Assembly: GCF_019063845.1 (NCBI RefSeq)
Contig: NZ_CP077683.1
Coordinates: 992,001-1,056,000, forward strand
Reading direction: 5' to 3'
Origin: Geomonas subterranea
GTDB taxonomy: Bacteria; Desulfobacterota; Desulfuromonadia; Geobacterales; Geobacteraceae
Length of the DNA stretch: 64,000 nt
Part shown: piece after piece, positions 8,193 to 17,329 of the stretch
Layout: every line of letters starts with the position of its first letter
Position numbering within the stretch: the first letter of the stretch is position 1
Position numbers and translations under genes: made by a program
The notes under the pieces: model-generated
Seen by the model: the letters and a program-made list of their open reading frames with translations, nothing else
Told to the model about the DNA's origin: nothing
The model's database searches: none

Positions 8193-9863
8193 ATGAACAA
8201 GAGGATAGTGGTTATCGGCGCAAACGCCGCCGGGGCCAAGGCGGCCGCCAAGGCCAGGAGGATCGATCCGCGGGCCGAGATAGTCGTGCTCGATCGTGGC
8301 AACTTCATATCGTACGGCGCCTGCGGCATACCGTACTACGTTTCCGACACGGTCAAGGAGCTGAAGGAACTGATGAGCACTCCGGTCGGGGTTGTGCGCG
8401 ACCCCAACTTCTTCAGCAAGGTGAAGGGTGTCTCGGTTAGGACCAACACCGAGGTGACCGCCATCGACCGCCTGCAGAAGGTGATCCGCCTGCGCGAGGG
8501 GGGAGGGGGTGAAAGCGAGCTTCCCTACGACAAGCTGGTCCTCGCCACCGGCAGTTCCCTTTCTGTTCCCGCCTTGGACAACGTCACCTTGCCCAACGTC
8601 TTTACCGTCAAATCTATCGAGGACGCCGAGCTGCTGAAGCAAAAAGCTGTCTCCGGAGCCACGGCATGCATCATCGGCGCCGGCCTCATCGGCCTGGAGA
8701 CGGCCGAGGCGCTGCAGGGGAACGGGATGCGGGTGACCCTGGTCGAGATGCGGAACCAGCTGCTGCCCGGCGTCCTCGACCCGGAGGTGGCGGCGGTGGT
8801 GGAGAAGCAGGTGAAGCTGCAGGGGGTGACGGTGCTGACAGGCTGCGCCGTCACAGGGTTCGCCGGCGAGGGAAGGGTGCGGAAGGTGATAGCCGGCGAC
8901 CATGAGATACCCGCGGACCTGGTGGTGCTGGCGCCCGGGGTCACCCCCAACGTCTCGCTCGCCCGGGAGGCCGGCCTCGCCATAGGGGTGACCGGCGCCA
9001 TCGCCGTGGACGAGCGGTTACGCACCAGCGACCCCGATATCTACGCCTGCGGCGACTGCTGCGAAACCACGCACCTCGTCACCGGGAAGAAGGTGTTTGT
9101 CCCGCTGGGGAGCACCGCCAACAAGCAGGGGCGGGTGGCCGGGATCAACGCGGCCGGCGGCGACGCGACTTTCGCCGGCGTCATTGGCACCAGTATCCTC
9201 AAGGTGTTCAACGTCAACGCGGGGAAGACCGGTCTCACCGCGACGGAGGCCCGCAACGAGGGGTTCGACGTTGAGACGGTGCTCTCGCCGGCGCCTGACC
9301 GCGCCCATTTTTACCCGGGTGCCAAACCGATCCTGCTGAAGCTTATCGCCGAGCGCGGTACCGGCCGCATCCTGGGGCTGCAGGCGGCAGGGGAGGGGGC
9401 CGTGGACAAGCGGCTCGACGCCGCGGCCGCCGCCATCACCTTCCGGGCCACAGCGGAGCAGCTCTCCCAGCTGGACCTCGCCTACGCTCCCCCTTACGGT
9501 GCCGCCATGGACAACCTCATCGTTGCCGCCGACATCATGAAGAACAAGCTGTCCGGCCATGCGCGTGGCATCACGGCGCGTGAGGTGAAGCGGAAACTCG
9601 ACGACGGCGACGACTTCATACTGCTCGATGTCCGCTCCCCCGCCGAGCACGGGGAGATAGGCATAGCGGGAGCGAAACTGATCCCGTTGGGGATGCTGCG
9701 CGAGAAGCTGGACGAGCTCCCGAAGGACAAGGAGATCGTCACCTTTTGCAAGGTGAGCCTCAGGGGGTACGAGGCGCAGAAGATCCTCGATGCCGCCGGG
9801 TTTACCGATGTCAAGTTCATGGACGGCGGCATCATGGCCTGGCCCTACCGCTTCCGCGACTAA
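8193..9863 (+). CDS. CoA-disulfide reductase / NADH oxidase family protein with C-terminal rhodanese domain
   Basis: 556-aa FAD flavoprotein. The N-terminal Rossmann motif is VVIGANAAGAKAAAKARR. A single redox Cys about residue 44 lies in SYGACGIPYYVSD, the CoA-disulfide-reductase arrangement rather than a CXXXXC disulfide. A second nucleotide motif is IIGAGLIGLETAEAL, and the FAD motif IYACGDCCE is near residue 285. The last roughly 100 residues form a rhodanese domain (LLDVRSPAEHGEIGIAGA, Cys about 519 in TFCKVSLRGYEA). Such fusions reduce CoA disulfide, per- or polysulfides with NAD(P)H. Cytoplasmic. AAGGAG lies upstream and a terminator follows, so it is a short unit with, at most, the small membrane protein before it. 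The exact substrate is inferred. Confidence 0.9.
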   Translation: MNKRIVVIGANAAGAKAAAKARRIDPRAEIVVLDRGNFISYGACGIPYYVSDTVKELKELMSTPVGVVRDPNFFSKVKGVSVRTNTEVTAIDRLQKVIRLREGGGGESELPYDKLVLATGSSLSVPALDNVTLPNVFTVKSIEDAELLKQKAVSGATACIIGAGLIGLETAEALQGNGMRVTLVEMRNQLLPGVLDPEVAAVVEKQVKLQGVTVLTGCAVTGFAGEGRVRKVIAGDHEIPADLVVLAPGVTPNVSLAREAGLAIGVTGAIAVDERLRTSDPDIYACGDCCETTHLVTGKKVFVPLGSTANKQGRVAGINAAGGDATFAGVIGTSILKVFNVNAGKTGLTATEARNEGFDVETVLSPAPDRAHFYPGAKPILLKLIAERGTGRILGLQAAGEGAVDKRLDAAAAAITFRATAEQLSQLDLAYAPPYGAAMDNLIVAADIMKNKLSGHARGITAREVKRKLDDGDDFILLDVRSPAEHGEIGIAGAKLIPLGMLREKLDELPKDKEIVTFCKVSLRGYEAQKILDAAGFTDVKFMDGGIMAWPYRFRD

Positions 9864-9888
9864 TAGCGGGTAAGGGAGCCGCGTTCCG

Positions 9889-9923
9889 AAAGGGACCGCC
9901 CGGCGCGGTCCCTTTTCTTTTTT
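9889..9923 (+). terminator. Intrinsic terminator after the CoA-disulfide-reductase gene
   Basis: 11-bp stem AAAGGGACCGC / GCGGTCCCTTT with a 5-base loop, then a T-rich run. Confidence 0.88.
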
Positions 9924-10001
9924 GCGGTAGCCCACCAAAAGAGCCATCGTCACCTGTAGGGGCGAATAACCATTCGCCCGTCCACTCTTCCCTCTCCTTC
10001 T

Positions 10002-10121
10002 CCCTCTCCCCCTGGGAGAGGGGCGGGGTGAGGGCCCGGGGTGAGGGGATGGAGCATGAACTCGGTGATGGCGGCAGCGCCCTCACCCGGCCTGCGGCCA
10101 CCCTCTCCCAGGGGGAGAGGG
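10002..10121. repeat. MITE/REP-like inverted repeat element (family A, copy 1)
   Basis: 120-base element whose 21-base ends (10002-10022 and 10101-10121) are exact reverse complements; each end is itself a near-palindrome of the type CCCTCTCCC...GGGAGAGGG. Inner arms GGGTGAGGGC and GCCCTCACCC also pair. A second copy in the opposite orientation lies at 63342-63452. It encodes nothing. Confidence 0.8.
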
Positions 10122-10156
10122 GATAAGGTAATCCCCCCCTGTCTTTACAGTGATCG

Positions 10157-10221
10157 GCTGCTGGATCGTGTGCTGCTGGATCGTGTGCTGCTGAATATTC
10201 TGCAATGTGCAGGGAATATTC
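10157..10221. repeat. 15-bp tandem duplication plus two GAATATTC palindromes
   Basis: The 15-base unit GCTGCTGGATCGTGT occurs twice in tandem (10157-10186). The palindrome GAATATTC follows at 10193-10200 and again at 10214-10221. This lies upstream of the M23 peptidase gene and may include its regulatory region. No clear promoter was assigned. Confidence 0.5.
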
Positions 10222-10364
10222 TCCAAGGTCCGCGCGAGGGTCCCGATACGTACCGGGGCAGATATCTTTAGAGTCAGCTGGTTAGCAGGAAACGGCGGGG
10301 CGGGCACGGTACTTGATACAGGTACGCTGTCTCGAGCATCACATTTTATTACGTCGGGGGGCCA

Positions 10365-10952
10365 GTGGCCGCAGTACGGCATCTCTTTTCCGCATTGACC
10401 ATACTCTTCTGCTTGGCGCCCTTTCCCGCTCTGGCCGGTGGCTCGCTGCCGGTGGACGGCGTGGTGACCTCGGGGGTGGGGTGGCGGCTCGATCCATTCG
10501 GGAGCGGCAAACTTGTCTTTCACCGTGGCGTCGACATAGCCGTCCCTGCAGGAACGCCGGTGCGGGCAACGCGCGGCGGGAAGGTCGCCTTCGCGGGTCA
10601 GCGCCGCGGCTACGGTGCCACCGTGATCCTGGAACACGAAAACGGCGACCGCACCCTGTATGGGCACAACTCCTGGCTGAACGTCCATTCCGGTGATCTG
10701 GTAGAGGCGGGAGCGGTGCTGGCCTTATCCGGCAACAGCGGCAGATCGACGGGACCGCACGTCCACTACGAGCGGATTGCGGGGGGCGGCCCGGTGAACG
10801 GGGAGAACGAGGAGGCGCCGGACGTTGCGGTGGCCGCGCCGCCACATTCCCAGGGGATGAGCGCGGAGACGCGCCGGGCGCTGGAGCAGCGGCTCGACGA
10901 GTCCCTGGGCTCCCTGTTGCAGCACATCAAGTCCGATATCAACGGCGGCTAA
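10365..10952 (+). CDS. Secreted M23-family (LytM-type) metallopeptidase
   Basis: 195-aa exported peptidoglycan endopeptidase-like protein. A signal peptide (about residues 1-25, ending PFPALAGG) is followed directly by a compact M23 domain. Zinc ligands are visible in FHRGVDIAVPAGTPV (His and Asp) and in GPHVHYE (HxH). GYGATVILEHENGDRTLYGH is the family's central strand pair. All expected ligand residues are present, so it should be catalytic. The C-terminal 55 residues are Glu/Arg-rich and helical. The start is GTG 10365 behind a G-rich stretch. It is monocistronic, with a strong terminator downstream. Likely role: cell-wall remodelling in the periplasm. Confidence 0.87.
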   Translation: MAAVRHLFSALTILFCLAPFPALAGGSLPVDGVVTSGVGWRLDPFGSGKLVFHRGVDIAVPAGTPVRATRGGKVAFAGQRRGYGATVILEHENGDRTLYGHNSWLNVHSGDLVEAGAVLALSGNSGRSTGPHVHYERIAGGGPVNGENEEAPDVAVAAPPHSQGMSAETRRALEQRLDESLGSLLQHIKSDINGG

Positions 10953-10963
10953 ACGGTGTTATT

Positions 10964-11007
10964 GGCACACCCTTGTAAACCTCCTCCGGGGTGTGCCTTT
11001 TTTTTCT
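10964..11007 (+). terminator. Intrinsic terminator after the M23 peptidase
   Basis: 9-bp stem GGCACACCC / GGGTGTGCC with a 16-base loop and a run of about ten T/TC residues. Confidence 0.85.
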
Positions 11008-11030
11008 TCACCTTGGCTGCGCGCATACAG

Positions 11031-11072
11031 AAAAGGCCCACCCCTCACCGGGGCGGGCCTTTCTATTTGTTC
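11031..11072. terminator. Second hairpin terminator between convergent genes
   Basis: AAAGGCCCACCCC pairs with GGGGCGGGCCTTT apart from one mismatch. It is T-rich on the right and A-rich on the left, so it could stop transcription from either side. Confidence 0.6.
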
Positions 11073-11100
11073 AACCGGATTTAAACGATCCCTTGACTGG

Positions 11101-11204
11101 TCCCCCCGCCCCTTGCGGGAGGGGGCTAGGGGGAGGTGCCATCATTTCCATTGCGTTGCGGCTTCACCCACCCCCCGACCCCCTCCCGTCAAGGGAGAGG
11201 GGGA
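11101..11204. repeat. REP/MITE-like G/C-rich inverted repeat (family B, copy 2)
   Basis: About 104 bases: GGGAGGGGGCTAGGGGGAGG faces CACCCACCCCCCGACCCCCT across a short unique centre. Same design as 7571-7690. It lies between the M23 peptidase terminators and the 3' end of the nitroreductase gene. Confidence 0.65.
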
Positions 11205-11268
11205 TGAACTGCCCGACAGGGTTGCGCTTCCGTAACGGAGCCGGTTAGCAACCGTGGATGTCGCAGCG

Positions 11269-11790
11269 TCAAGACCAGCGGTTTTTCCTCACCTTTTCGC
11301 GCTGCAGTTTCTCCGCCGGAAGGGGCCTGGGGCGCTCGGCGGGATGCCCGATCCCCAGGATGCACTCCACCTTTACCTCCTCCGGGAGCCCCAGCAGTTC
11401 CTGGACGTACCGCTCGGCGCTCGTTTCCGCGTCGTGCTTGCGGTGGCGTATCTGCGCCCAGCAGCTCCCAAGCCCCAGCGATACCGCTGTGCACTGGACC
11501 AGGATGGCGGCGATGGAACAATCCTCGACCCAGACGTCGGACTTGGTACTGTCGGCACAGACCACGATGGCCAAGGGCGCCCGCGCCACGAACTCGGAGC
11601 CATGCTGTTTGGCGCGCGACAGCTTCTGAAGCAGCTGCGGATCGTCCACGACGACGAACTCCCAAGGGTTGAGACTGCGGGAAGCGGGCGCTCTCAGGGC
11701 CGCCTCCGTGAGTATCTCCACGGCCTCGGCCGATACCTTTTCATCGGTGAATTTCCTCACGCTGCGGCGTTTGCGTAACAGTTCGATCAT
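11269..11790 (-). CDS. Nitroreductase-family flavoprotein
   Basis: 173-aa FMN-dependent oxidoreductase of the small nitroreductase type. It starts MIELLRKRRSVRKFTDEKV, with the Arg-rich FMN phosphate site. APASRSLNPWEFVVVDD, VEDCSIAAILVQCTAVSLG and the C-terminal GIGHPAE are family landmarks. ATG 11790 has AGGGAGG upstream; an in-frame ATG at 11832 would add an atypical tail. Substrate unknown: members reduce nitro compounds, quinones or flavins. It faces the M23 gene and is transcribed divergently from the TetR gene, with 218 bases between the two starts. Confidence 0.88.
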   Translation of the reverse strand: MIELLRKRRSVRKFTDEKVSAEAVEILTEAALRAPASRSLNPWEFVVVDDPQLLQKLSRAKQHGSEFVARAPLAIVVCADSTKSDVWVEDCSIAAILVQCTAVSLGLGSCWAQIRHRKHDAETSAERYVQELLGLPEEVKVECILGIGHPAERPRPLPAEKLQREKVRKNRWS

Positions 11791-11947
11791 GGTCCTCCCT
11801 CTCTCACAGGCATAGCTTGGTCGTTGATCCAAAGGGGGGAAATCTACTCCAAAAGTGCGTGTCCGTCAAATGCGCGCTGATGCTGCGCCCCGTTGCCCTG
11901 ATAGCGGGTCCTTGGTCGCATTTAATCCTTTTTTTCCACTTCCCTTA

Positions 11948-11994
11948 TTGACATCGGTGCGGGAGGAGGAATATAAGGAATGAAGGTTCATTCC
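11948..11994 (+). promoter_or_regulatory. Promoter and palindromic operator of the tetR-RND operon
   Basis: TTGACA at 11948-11953 and TATAAG at 11972-11977 (18-base spacer). A perfect inverted repeat GGAATGAA-GG-TTCATTCC at 11977-11994 covers the end of the -10 and the expected start point. This is the classic position for a TetR autorepressor site. A half site TTCATTCC recurs at 12623-12630, just after the tetR stop. Confidence 0.8.
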
Positions 11995-12008
11995 GCAGGA
12001 GAGAGACA

Positions 12009-12611
12009 ATGGATAAATCCCACAAGTGTGACAAGTCTGACAAGTGCTTGGAGAAGCGTGAGGCCATCATCCAGGCGGCGCTGGAGCTGGTTGCCGAGCA
12101 GGGCTTCCACGGCGCGCCCATGGCCATGATCGCGGAGAAGGCCGGCGTGGGCGCCGGGACCATCTACCGCTACTTCGAGAACAAGGACGACCTGATGCGC
12201 TGGATCTACAAGAACGTGGAGGAGCGCTTCGTCGAGGTCATGATGCAGGGGTACCCGGAACACGGGCCGGTGCGCGAGCGCCTGGTGCACATAGGGACCG
12301 CGCTGGTGCGCCACCTGATCAGCGAGCCGCTGCAGCTGCGCTTCGTCGAGCAGTTTCACAACTCTCCCTACGGCATCGACCACCGCCGCGAAAAGATCTT
12401 CGGCCAGCAGAAGAAGGACATCATCAGCGAACTGTTCGACGAGGCCGTGGCGCAGCAGATCTTCAAGCCGCTGGAGCTGGCCATCCTCTTTTCGCTCTTC
12501 TTCGGCCCCTTGGTGGATATCTGCCGGGACCACATCCTCGGCTTCATCAAGCTCGACGATGTCCTGATCGAGCAGGTAGTAGGGGCGTGCTGGGACGCGC
12601 TGCGCCGCTAG
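12009..12611 (+). CDS. TetR-family transcriptional regulator of the RND operon
   Basis: 200-aa repressor. The N-terminal helix-turn-helix spans about residues 17-62 (IIQAALELVAEQGFHGAPMA, then KAGVGAGTIYRYFENKDDL, a canonical TetR recognition helix). The remaining helices form the ligand/dimer domain (FSLFFGPLVDICRD near the end). It starts at ATG 12009 after AGGAGAGAG. It is the first gene before an efflux pump and has a perfect palindrome over its own promoter. The natural inference is autorepression plus repression of the pump, released by a toxic ligand. The N-terminus is unusually Lys/Cys-rich (KSHKCDKSDKC). Confidence 0.92.
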   Translation: MDKSHKCDKSDKCLEKREAIIQAALELVAEQGFHGAPMAMIAEKAGVGAGTIYRYFENKDDLMRWIYKNVEERFVEVMMQGYPEHGPVRERLVHIGTALVRHLISEPLQLRFVEQFHNSPYGIDHRREKIFGQQKKDIISELFDEAVAQQIFKPLELAILFSLFFGPLVDICRDHILGFIKLDDVLIEQVVGACWDALRR

Positions 12612-12648
12612 CTGACGGATCGTTCATTCCATAACGAGGTGGTTTCCG

Positions 12649-12729
12649 ATGCTGATGAAGCTTTGTCTGATCCTGTTCGCCCTTACCTGGGGCGGCATAG
12701 TGGTGATAGTTTCCTTTAGACGCAAATAA
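12649..12729 (+). CDS. 26-aa putative single-span membrane peptide
   Basis: ATG 12649 opens MLMKLCLILFALTWGGIVVI followed by VSFRRK and TAA. It is one hydrophobic helix with a basic C-terminus, so topology would be N-out/C-in. CGAGGTGG lies about 10 bases upstream. It sits between tetR and the RND adaptor, in the same direction. Several bacterial efflux pumps have tiny membrane partners (AcrZ with AcrB is the known example). Equivalence is inferred from position only, and translation is unproven. Confidence 0.5.
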   Translation: MLMKLCLILFALTWGGIVVIVSFRRK

Positions 12730-12797
12730 TTACGGCGGGCCAAGCGGTCCGCCTGGATCTTTTTAGACGGCAGCAACCAACCAAACGAGGTGTTTTC

Positions 12798-14087
12798 ATG
12801 CAGATCAAGTACAGGGCACAGTTAGTATCCGTCGTTGTAGTTCTGAGCGGCTCCCTGCTTCTCGCCGGGTGCGGCAAGAAGCAACAGGCCGGCGGCCCGC
12901 CGATGGGACCCCCCGAGGTGGGCGTCGTCGAGGTGAAGCCTGAGCGCGTGGCCCTGACCACCGAGCTTCCGGGGCGCACCTCCCCTTACCTCATCGCCGA
13001 GGTCCGTCCCCAGGTGAGCGGCATCATCCTGAAGCGGGTCTTTACCGAGGGTAGCGACGTCAAGGCCGGCCAGGTGCTCTACCAGATCGATCCCGCGACC
13101 TACCAGGCCGCCTACGCCAGTGCCAAGGCCTCCGAGGCGCGCGCCGAAGCCAACGTCCTCCCCGCCAGGCTGAAGGAGGAGCGCTTCCGCGAACTGGTCA
13201 AGATCAACGCGGTCAGCAAGCAGGATTACGATGCCGCCTACGCCGCGCTGAAGCAGGCCGAGGCCGACGTGGCCTCCGCCAAGGCAGCCGTGGAAACGGC
13301 GCGCATCAACCTGGCCTACACCAAGGTGACCGCCCCCATCTCCGGCCGCATCGGTCGCTCCACCGTGACCGACGGCGCCCTGGTGACCGCCAACCAGCCG
13401 ACCGCCCTGGCGACCATCCAGCAGCTCTCCACCATGTACGTCGACGTGACCCAGTCGAGCTCGGACATGCTGAAGCTGAACCGCAGCCTCGCCACCGGCC
13501 TGTTGAAGCGTGACCAGGCGGGGCAGGCACGGGTCAAGCTCCTCCTCGAGGACGGCACCGCGTACCCCGTGACCGGCTCCCTCAAGTTCTCCGACGTGAC
13601 GGTTGACCAGAGCACCGGCTCCATCACGGTGCGCGCCCTGTTCCCCAATCCGAAGCAGACCCTGCTCCCGGGGATGTTCGTTCGCGCGGTCCTGGAAGAG
13701 GGGATCAACGAGGCGGCGATCCTGATCCCGCAGCGCGGCGTGACCCGCAACGCAGCCGGCCAGGCCATCGTCATGGTGGTGGGTGCCGAGAACAAGGTGG
13801 AGCCGAGGCCGATCCAGGTGTCCCGCACCGTGGGCGATGCCTGGCTGGTGAGCTCCGGCCTGAAGCCTGGCGAGAAGGTGATCCTGGAGGGGCTGCAGAA
13901 GGCGCGTCCGGGTACCCAGGTGAAGGTGGTTCCGTTCCAGTCCCCCGAAGGGCAGGGCGGCCCCGGCGGCGCACCCGGTGCGGCAGGTCAGGGTGGCGCA
14001 GGCGCCGCAGGTGCCGCAGGTGCCAAACCCGCTGCTGCGGGCGCCCCGGCAGCCCCGGCGGCTCCGGCGCAGCCCCAGAAGAAGTAG
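12798..14087 (+). CDS. RND efflux periplasmic adaptor lipoprotein (AcrA/MexA type)
   Basis: 429-aa membrane-fusion protein joining the inner membrane pump to the outer membrane channel. The signal peptide ends in lipobox LLAGC (Cys about 25). The first lipoyl half and barrel follow (LPGRTSPYLIAEVRPQVSG). A helical hairpin covers about 105-170, rich in Ala/Lys/Glu. The second lipoyl half is NLAYTKVTAPISGRIGRS, and the beta-barrel and membrane-proximal domains follow (YPVTGSLKFSDVTVDQSTGS, PGMFVRAVLEEG). The last 45 residues are a low-complexity Gly/Ala/Pro tail that is longer than usual. Part of the tetR-adaptor-permease-OMF operon. Confidence 0.94.
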   Translation: MQIKYRAQLVSVVVVLSGSLLLAGCGKKQQAGGPPMGPPEVGVVEVKPERVALTTELPGRTSPYLIAEVRPQVSGIILKRVFTEGSDVKAGQVLYQIDPATYQAAYASAKASEARAEANVLPARLKEERFRELVKINAVSKQDYDAAYAALKQAEADVASAKAAVETARINLAYTKVTAPISGRIGRSTVTDGALVTANQPTALATIQQLSTMYVDVTQSSSDMLKLNRSLATGLLKRDQAGQARVKLLLEDGTAYPVTGSLKFSDVTVDQSTGSITVRALFPNPKQTLLPGMFVRAVLEEGINEAAILIPQRGVTRNAAGQAIVMVVGAENKVEPRPIQVSRTVGDAWLVSSGLKPGEKVILEGLQKARPGTQVKVVPFQSPEGQGGPGGAPGAAGQGGAGAAGAAGAKPAAAGAPAAPAAPAQPQKK

Positions 14088-14172
14088 CCGGCGATCCACC
14101 ACAGGTACAACAGTAGACGTCCGCGTGGAACGTAGAACGTAGAACGTCCTCTAGATTTAAGGAGCTTATTCC

Positions 14173-17100
14173 ATGTCCAGGTTTTTCATAAACAGACCCA
14201 TCTTCGCCTGGGTCATCGCCATCGGGGTCATGCTGGCGGGCCTTTTGGCCATGAAGTCGCTGCCGGTCTCCCAGTACCCCCCCATCGCGCCGCCGCAGAT
14301 CTCGGTCAACGCCATGTACCCGGGCGCCTCCGCCCAGACGGTGCAGGACACCGTGACCCAGGTCATCGAGCAGAAGATGAACGGGATCGACAACCTGCTC
14401 TACATGTCCTCCACCAGCGACTCCGCCGGAGCGGTCTCCATCAACCTGACCTTCAGGGCCGGGACCGACCCGAACATCGCGCAGGTGCAGGTGCAGAACA
14501 AGCTGCAGCTCGCCACGCCGCTGTTGCCGCAGGTGGTGCAGAAGCAGGGGATCCAGGTGGTCAAATCCACCCGCAACTTCCTGATGATCGTCGGCATCGT
14601 CTCCGAGGACGGCAGCCTCAACCGCTACCAGCTGACCGACTACATGGTCTCCAACGTCCAGGACATCGTGAGCCGCATCGAAGGGGTCGGCGAGGTGACC
14701 GTGTTCGGCTCCCAGAACGCCATGCGCATCTGGCTCAACCCGGAGAAGCTGAACAACTACAAGCTGACCCCCAACGACGTCACCAACGCGCTGCAGGCCC
14801 AGAACGCCCAGGTCTCCGCCGGCCAGTTCGGCGGCATGCCCGCCATGCAGGGGCAGCAGCTGAACGCCACCATAACGGCGCGGACCCTGCTGCAGAACCA
14901 GGAGCAGTTCCAGGAGATCGTGCTGCGCACCAACCCCGACGGCTCCACCGTGAAGCTCAGGGATGTGGCCAAGATCGATATCGGCACCGAGAACTACGAT
15001 ACCCTGGCCCGCTACAAGGGTAAGCCGGTCGCCGCCATGGCGCTGCGTCTTGCCGCCGGCGCCAACGCGCTGGATACCGCGGACCGGGTGAAGACCAAGA
15101 TGGCGGAGCTGGAGAAGTTCTTCCCCGGCGGCGCCAAGGTCGTCTACCCGTACGACACCACCCCGTTTGTGAAGATCTCCATGGAGGAGGTGGTGAAGAC
15201 CCTGATGGAGGCCGTGTGCCTGGTCTTCATCATCATGTTCCTGTTCCTGCAGAACATCCGCGCCACCCTCATTCCGACCATCGCGGTTCCGGTCGTCCTT
15301 CTGGGCACCCTGGGCGTCCTCTTCGCGGCCGGTTTCTCGATCAACACCCTGACCATGTTCGCCCTGGTCATCGTCATCGGCCTGCTGGTCGACGACGCCA
15401 TCGTCGTGGTCGAGAACGTGGAAAGGATCATGACCGAGGAGGGGCTCTCCCCGCACGACGCCACGGTCAAATCGATGGGGCAGATAACCTCGGCGCTTTG
15501 GGGCATCGCCACCGTCCTTTCCGCCGTCTTCATCCCGATGGCGTTCTTCGGCGGCTCCACAGGCGTCATCTACCGGCAGTTCTCCATCACCATCGTCTCC
15601 GCGATGATCCTGTCTGTTCTGACGGCGCAGATCCTGACCCCGGCGTTGTGCTCCACACTGCTGAAGCCGGTGGTCAAGGGGCACGAACCGTGCGAGTCCG
15701 GATGGTACTGCGGCTTCTTCCGCTGGTTCAACAGGGTGTTCGACAAGGCGCGCCACAGGTACGAGGGCATCGTAGGGAACTCGTTTGGCGAGCCGCTGCG
15801 CTACCTCGTCTTCTACGGCTGCCTGGTCGGCGCGATGGTCTTCTTCTTCCTGCGCCTCCCCACCGCGTTTCTGCCGGACGAGGACCAGGGGTTCATCGTC
15901 TGCCAGATCCAGCTTCCTGCCGGTGCCACCCAGGAGCGCACGATCAAGATGCTGGAGAAGGTCGAGAAGCACTTCATGGAAAACGAGAAGAAGAGCGTCG
16001 ACTCCCTTATTACCGTTGCGGGCTTCAGCTTTGCCGGCCGCGGCCAGAACATGGGCCTCGCCTTCGTCAAGTTGAAAGACTGGAAACTGCGTCCCACCCC
16101 CGATCTCAAGGCACCGGCCGTTGCCGGGCGCGCCATGGGCGCCTTCTCCCAGTTCCGCGACGGCATGGCCTTCGCCTTCTCGCCGCCTGCCGTGGTCGAA
16201 CTCGGCCAGGCCAACGGCTTCGACTTCCATCTGCAGGACCGCGCGGGCCTCGGGCACCAGGCGCTCATGGACGCCAGGAACCAGCTTTTGGGCATGGCGA
16301 GCCAGAACAAGAAGCTCATGGCGGTGCGACCCAACGGCCAGGACGATACCCCGCAGTTCAAGCTGAACATCGACGACGTCCGCGCCGGTGCGCTCGGCGT
16401 GTCGCTCGCTGACATCAACAACACCCTCGGCACGGCCTGGGGCTCCTCCTACGTCAACGACTTCCTGCAAAACGGCAGGGTCAAGAAGGTGTACCTGCAG
16501 GCGGATGCCTCCTACCGCATGGTCCCCGAGGACATCAACAAGTGGTACGTGAGAAACGACAAGGGGGAGATGGTTCCCTTCTCGGCCTTCGCCACGGCCA
16601 AGTGGGAGCACGCCTCTCCGCGCCTGGAGCGCTACAACGGCATCCCGAGCGTCGAGATCATGGGCAACGCCGCCAAGGGGATCTCCACCGGCGAGGCGAT
16701 GTCCGAGATGGAGGCCATGGCCGCGAAACTTCCCGCGGGGATCAGCTACGAGTGGACCGGCCTCTCCTACGAGGAGAAGAGCGCGGGCAAGCAGGCACCG
16801 GCCCTCTACGCCATCTCGCTCCTGGTCGTGTTCCTGGCCGTCGCCGCGCTCTACGAGAGCTGGACCATCCCGTTCGTCAACATGCTCATGCTTCCCTTGG
16901 GCCTGGTGGGTGCGGTGACCGCGGTCACGCTCAGGGTGCTCCCGAACGACATCTACCTGCAGATCGGTCTCCTGACCACCGTGGGCCTGTCGACGAAGAA
17001 CGCGATCCTCATCATCCAGTTCATCAAGGACCAGATGCACCAGGGGCACGAGCTGGTCGATGCGACACTTGCCGCCGTCAAGATCAGGCTCCGTCCGGTC

Positions 17101-17328
17101 ATCATGACCTCGCTGGCCTTCTTCTTCGGCACGCTCCCGCTCGCGCTCACCAAGGGGGCGGGTGCCGGTGCCCAGAACGCCATCGGCACCGCGGTCACCG
17201 GCGGTCTTCTGTCGGCGACCTTCATCGACCTTATCTTCATCCCGTTCTTCTTCGTCATGGTGACGAAGACGTTCTCCAAGAAGCACGGATCGGCCAAAAA
17301 GGCCGCTGCCGCTGCGGAGGTGCACTAG
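14173..17328 (+). CDS. RND multidrug efflux permease (AcrB/MexB, HAE1 family)
   Basis: 1051-aa proton-driven inner membrane exporter of full family length. It starts [20 protein letters not shown] (TM1). [19 protein letters not shown] leads into the porter domain. TM4 carries the proton-relay Asp pair in [17 protein letters not shown], and the TM10 Lys is in [16 protein letters not shown]. Two homologous halves with large periplasmic loops are evident, as expected for a trimeric pump. AAGGAG precedes ATG 14173. The adaptor lies upstream and the outer membrane factor starts 2 bases downstream. Substrates are probably hydrophobic compounds, inferred from the family. Confidence 0.96.
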   Translation: MSRFFINRPIFAWVIAIGVMLAGLLAMKSLPVSQYPPIAPPQISVNAMYPGASAQTVQDTVTQVIEQKMNGIDNLLYMSSTSDSAGAVSINLTFRAGTDPNIAQVQVQNKLQLATPLLPQVVQKQGIQVVKSTRNFLMIVGIVSEDGSLNRYQLTDYMVSNVQDIVSRIEGVGEVTVFGSQNAMRIWLNPEKLNNYKLTPNDVTNALQAQNAQVSAGQFGGMPAMQGQQLNATITARTLLQNQEQFQEIVLRTNPDGSTVKLRDVAKIDIGTENYDTLARYKGKPVAAMALRLAAGANALDTADRVKTKMAELEKFFPGGAKVVYPYDTTPFVKISMEEVVKTLMEAVCLVFIIMFLFLQNIRATLIPTIAVPVVLLGTLGVLFAAGFSINTLTMFALVIVIGLLVDDAIVVVENVERIMTEEGLSPHDATVKSMGQITSALWGIATVLSAVFIPMAFFGGSTGVIYRQFSITIVSAMILSVLTAQILTPALCSTLLKPVVKGHEPCESGWYCGFFRWFNRVFDKARHRYEGIVGNSFGEPLRYLVFYGCLVGAMVFFFLRLPTAFLPDEDQGFIVCQIQLPAGATQERTIKMLEKVEKHFMENEKKSVDSLITVAGFSFAGRGQNMGLAFVKLKDWKLRPTPDLKAPAVAGRAMGAFSQFRDGMAFAFSPPAVVELGQANGFDFHLQDRAGLGHQALMDARNQLLGMASQNKKLMAVRPNGQDDTPQFKLNIDDVRAGALGVSLADINNTLGTAWGSSYVNDFLQNGRVKKVYLQADASYRMVPEDINKWYVRNDKGEMVPFSAFATAKWEHASPRLERYNGIPSVEIMGNAAKGISTGEAMSEMEAMAAKLPAGISYEWTGLSYEEKSAGKQAPALYAISLLVVFLAVAALYESWTIPFVNMLMLPLGLVGAVTAVTLRVLPNDIYLQIGLLTTVGLSTKNAILIIQFIKDQMHQGHELVDATLAAVKIRLRPVIMTSLAFFFGTLPLALTKGAGAGAQNAIGTAVTGGLLSATFIDLIFIPFFFVMVTKTFSKKHGSAKKAAAAAEVH

Positions 17329-17329
17329 C

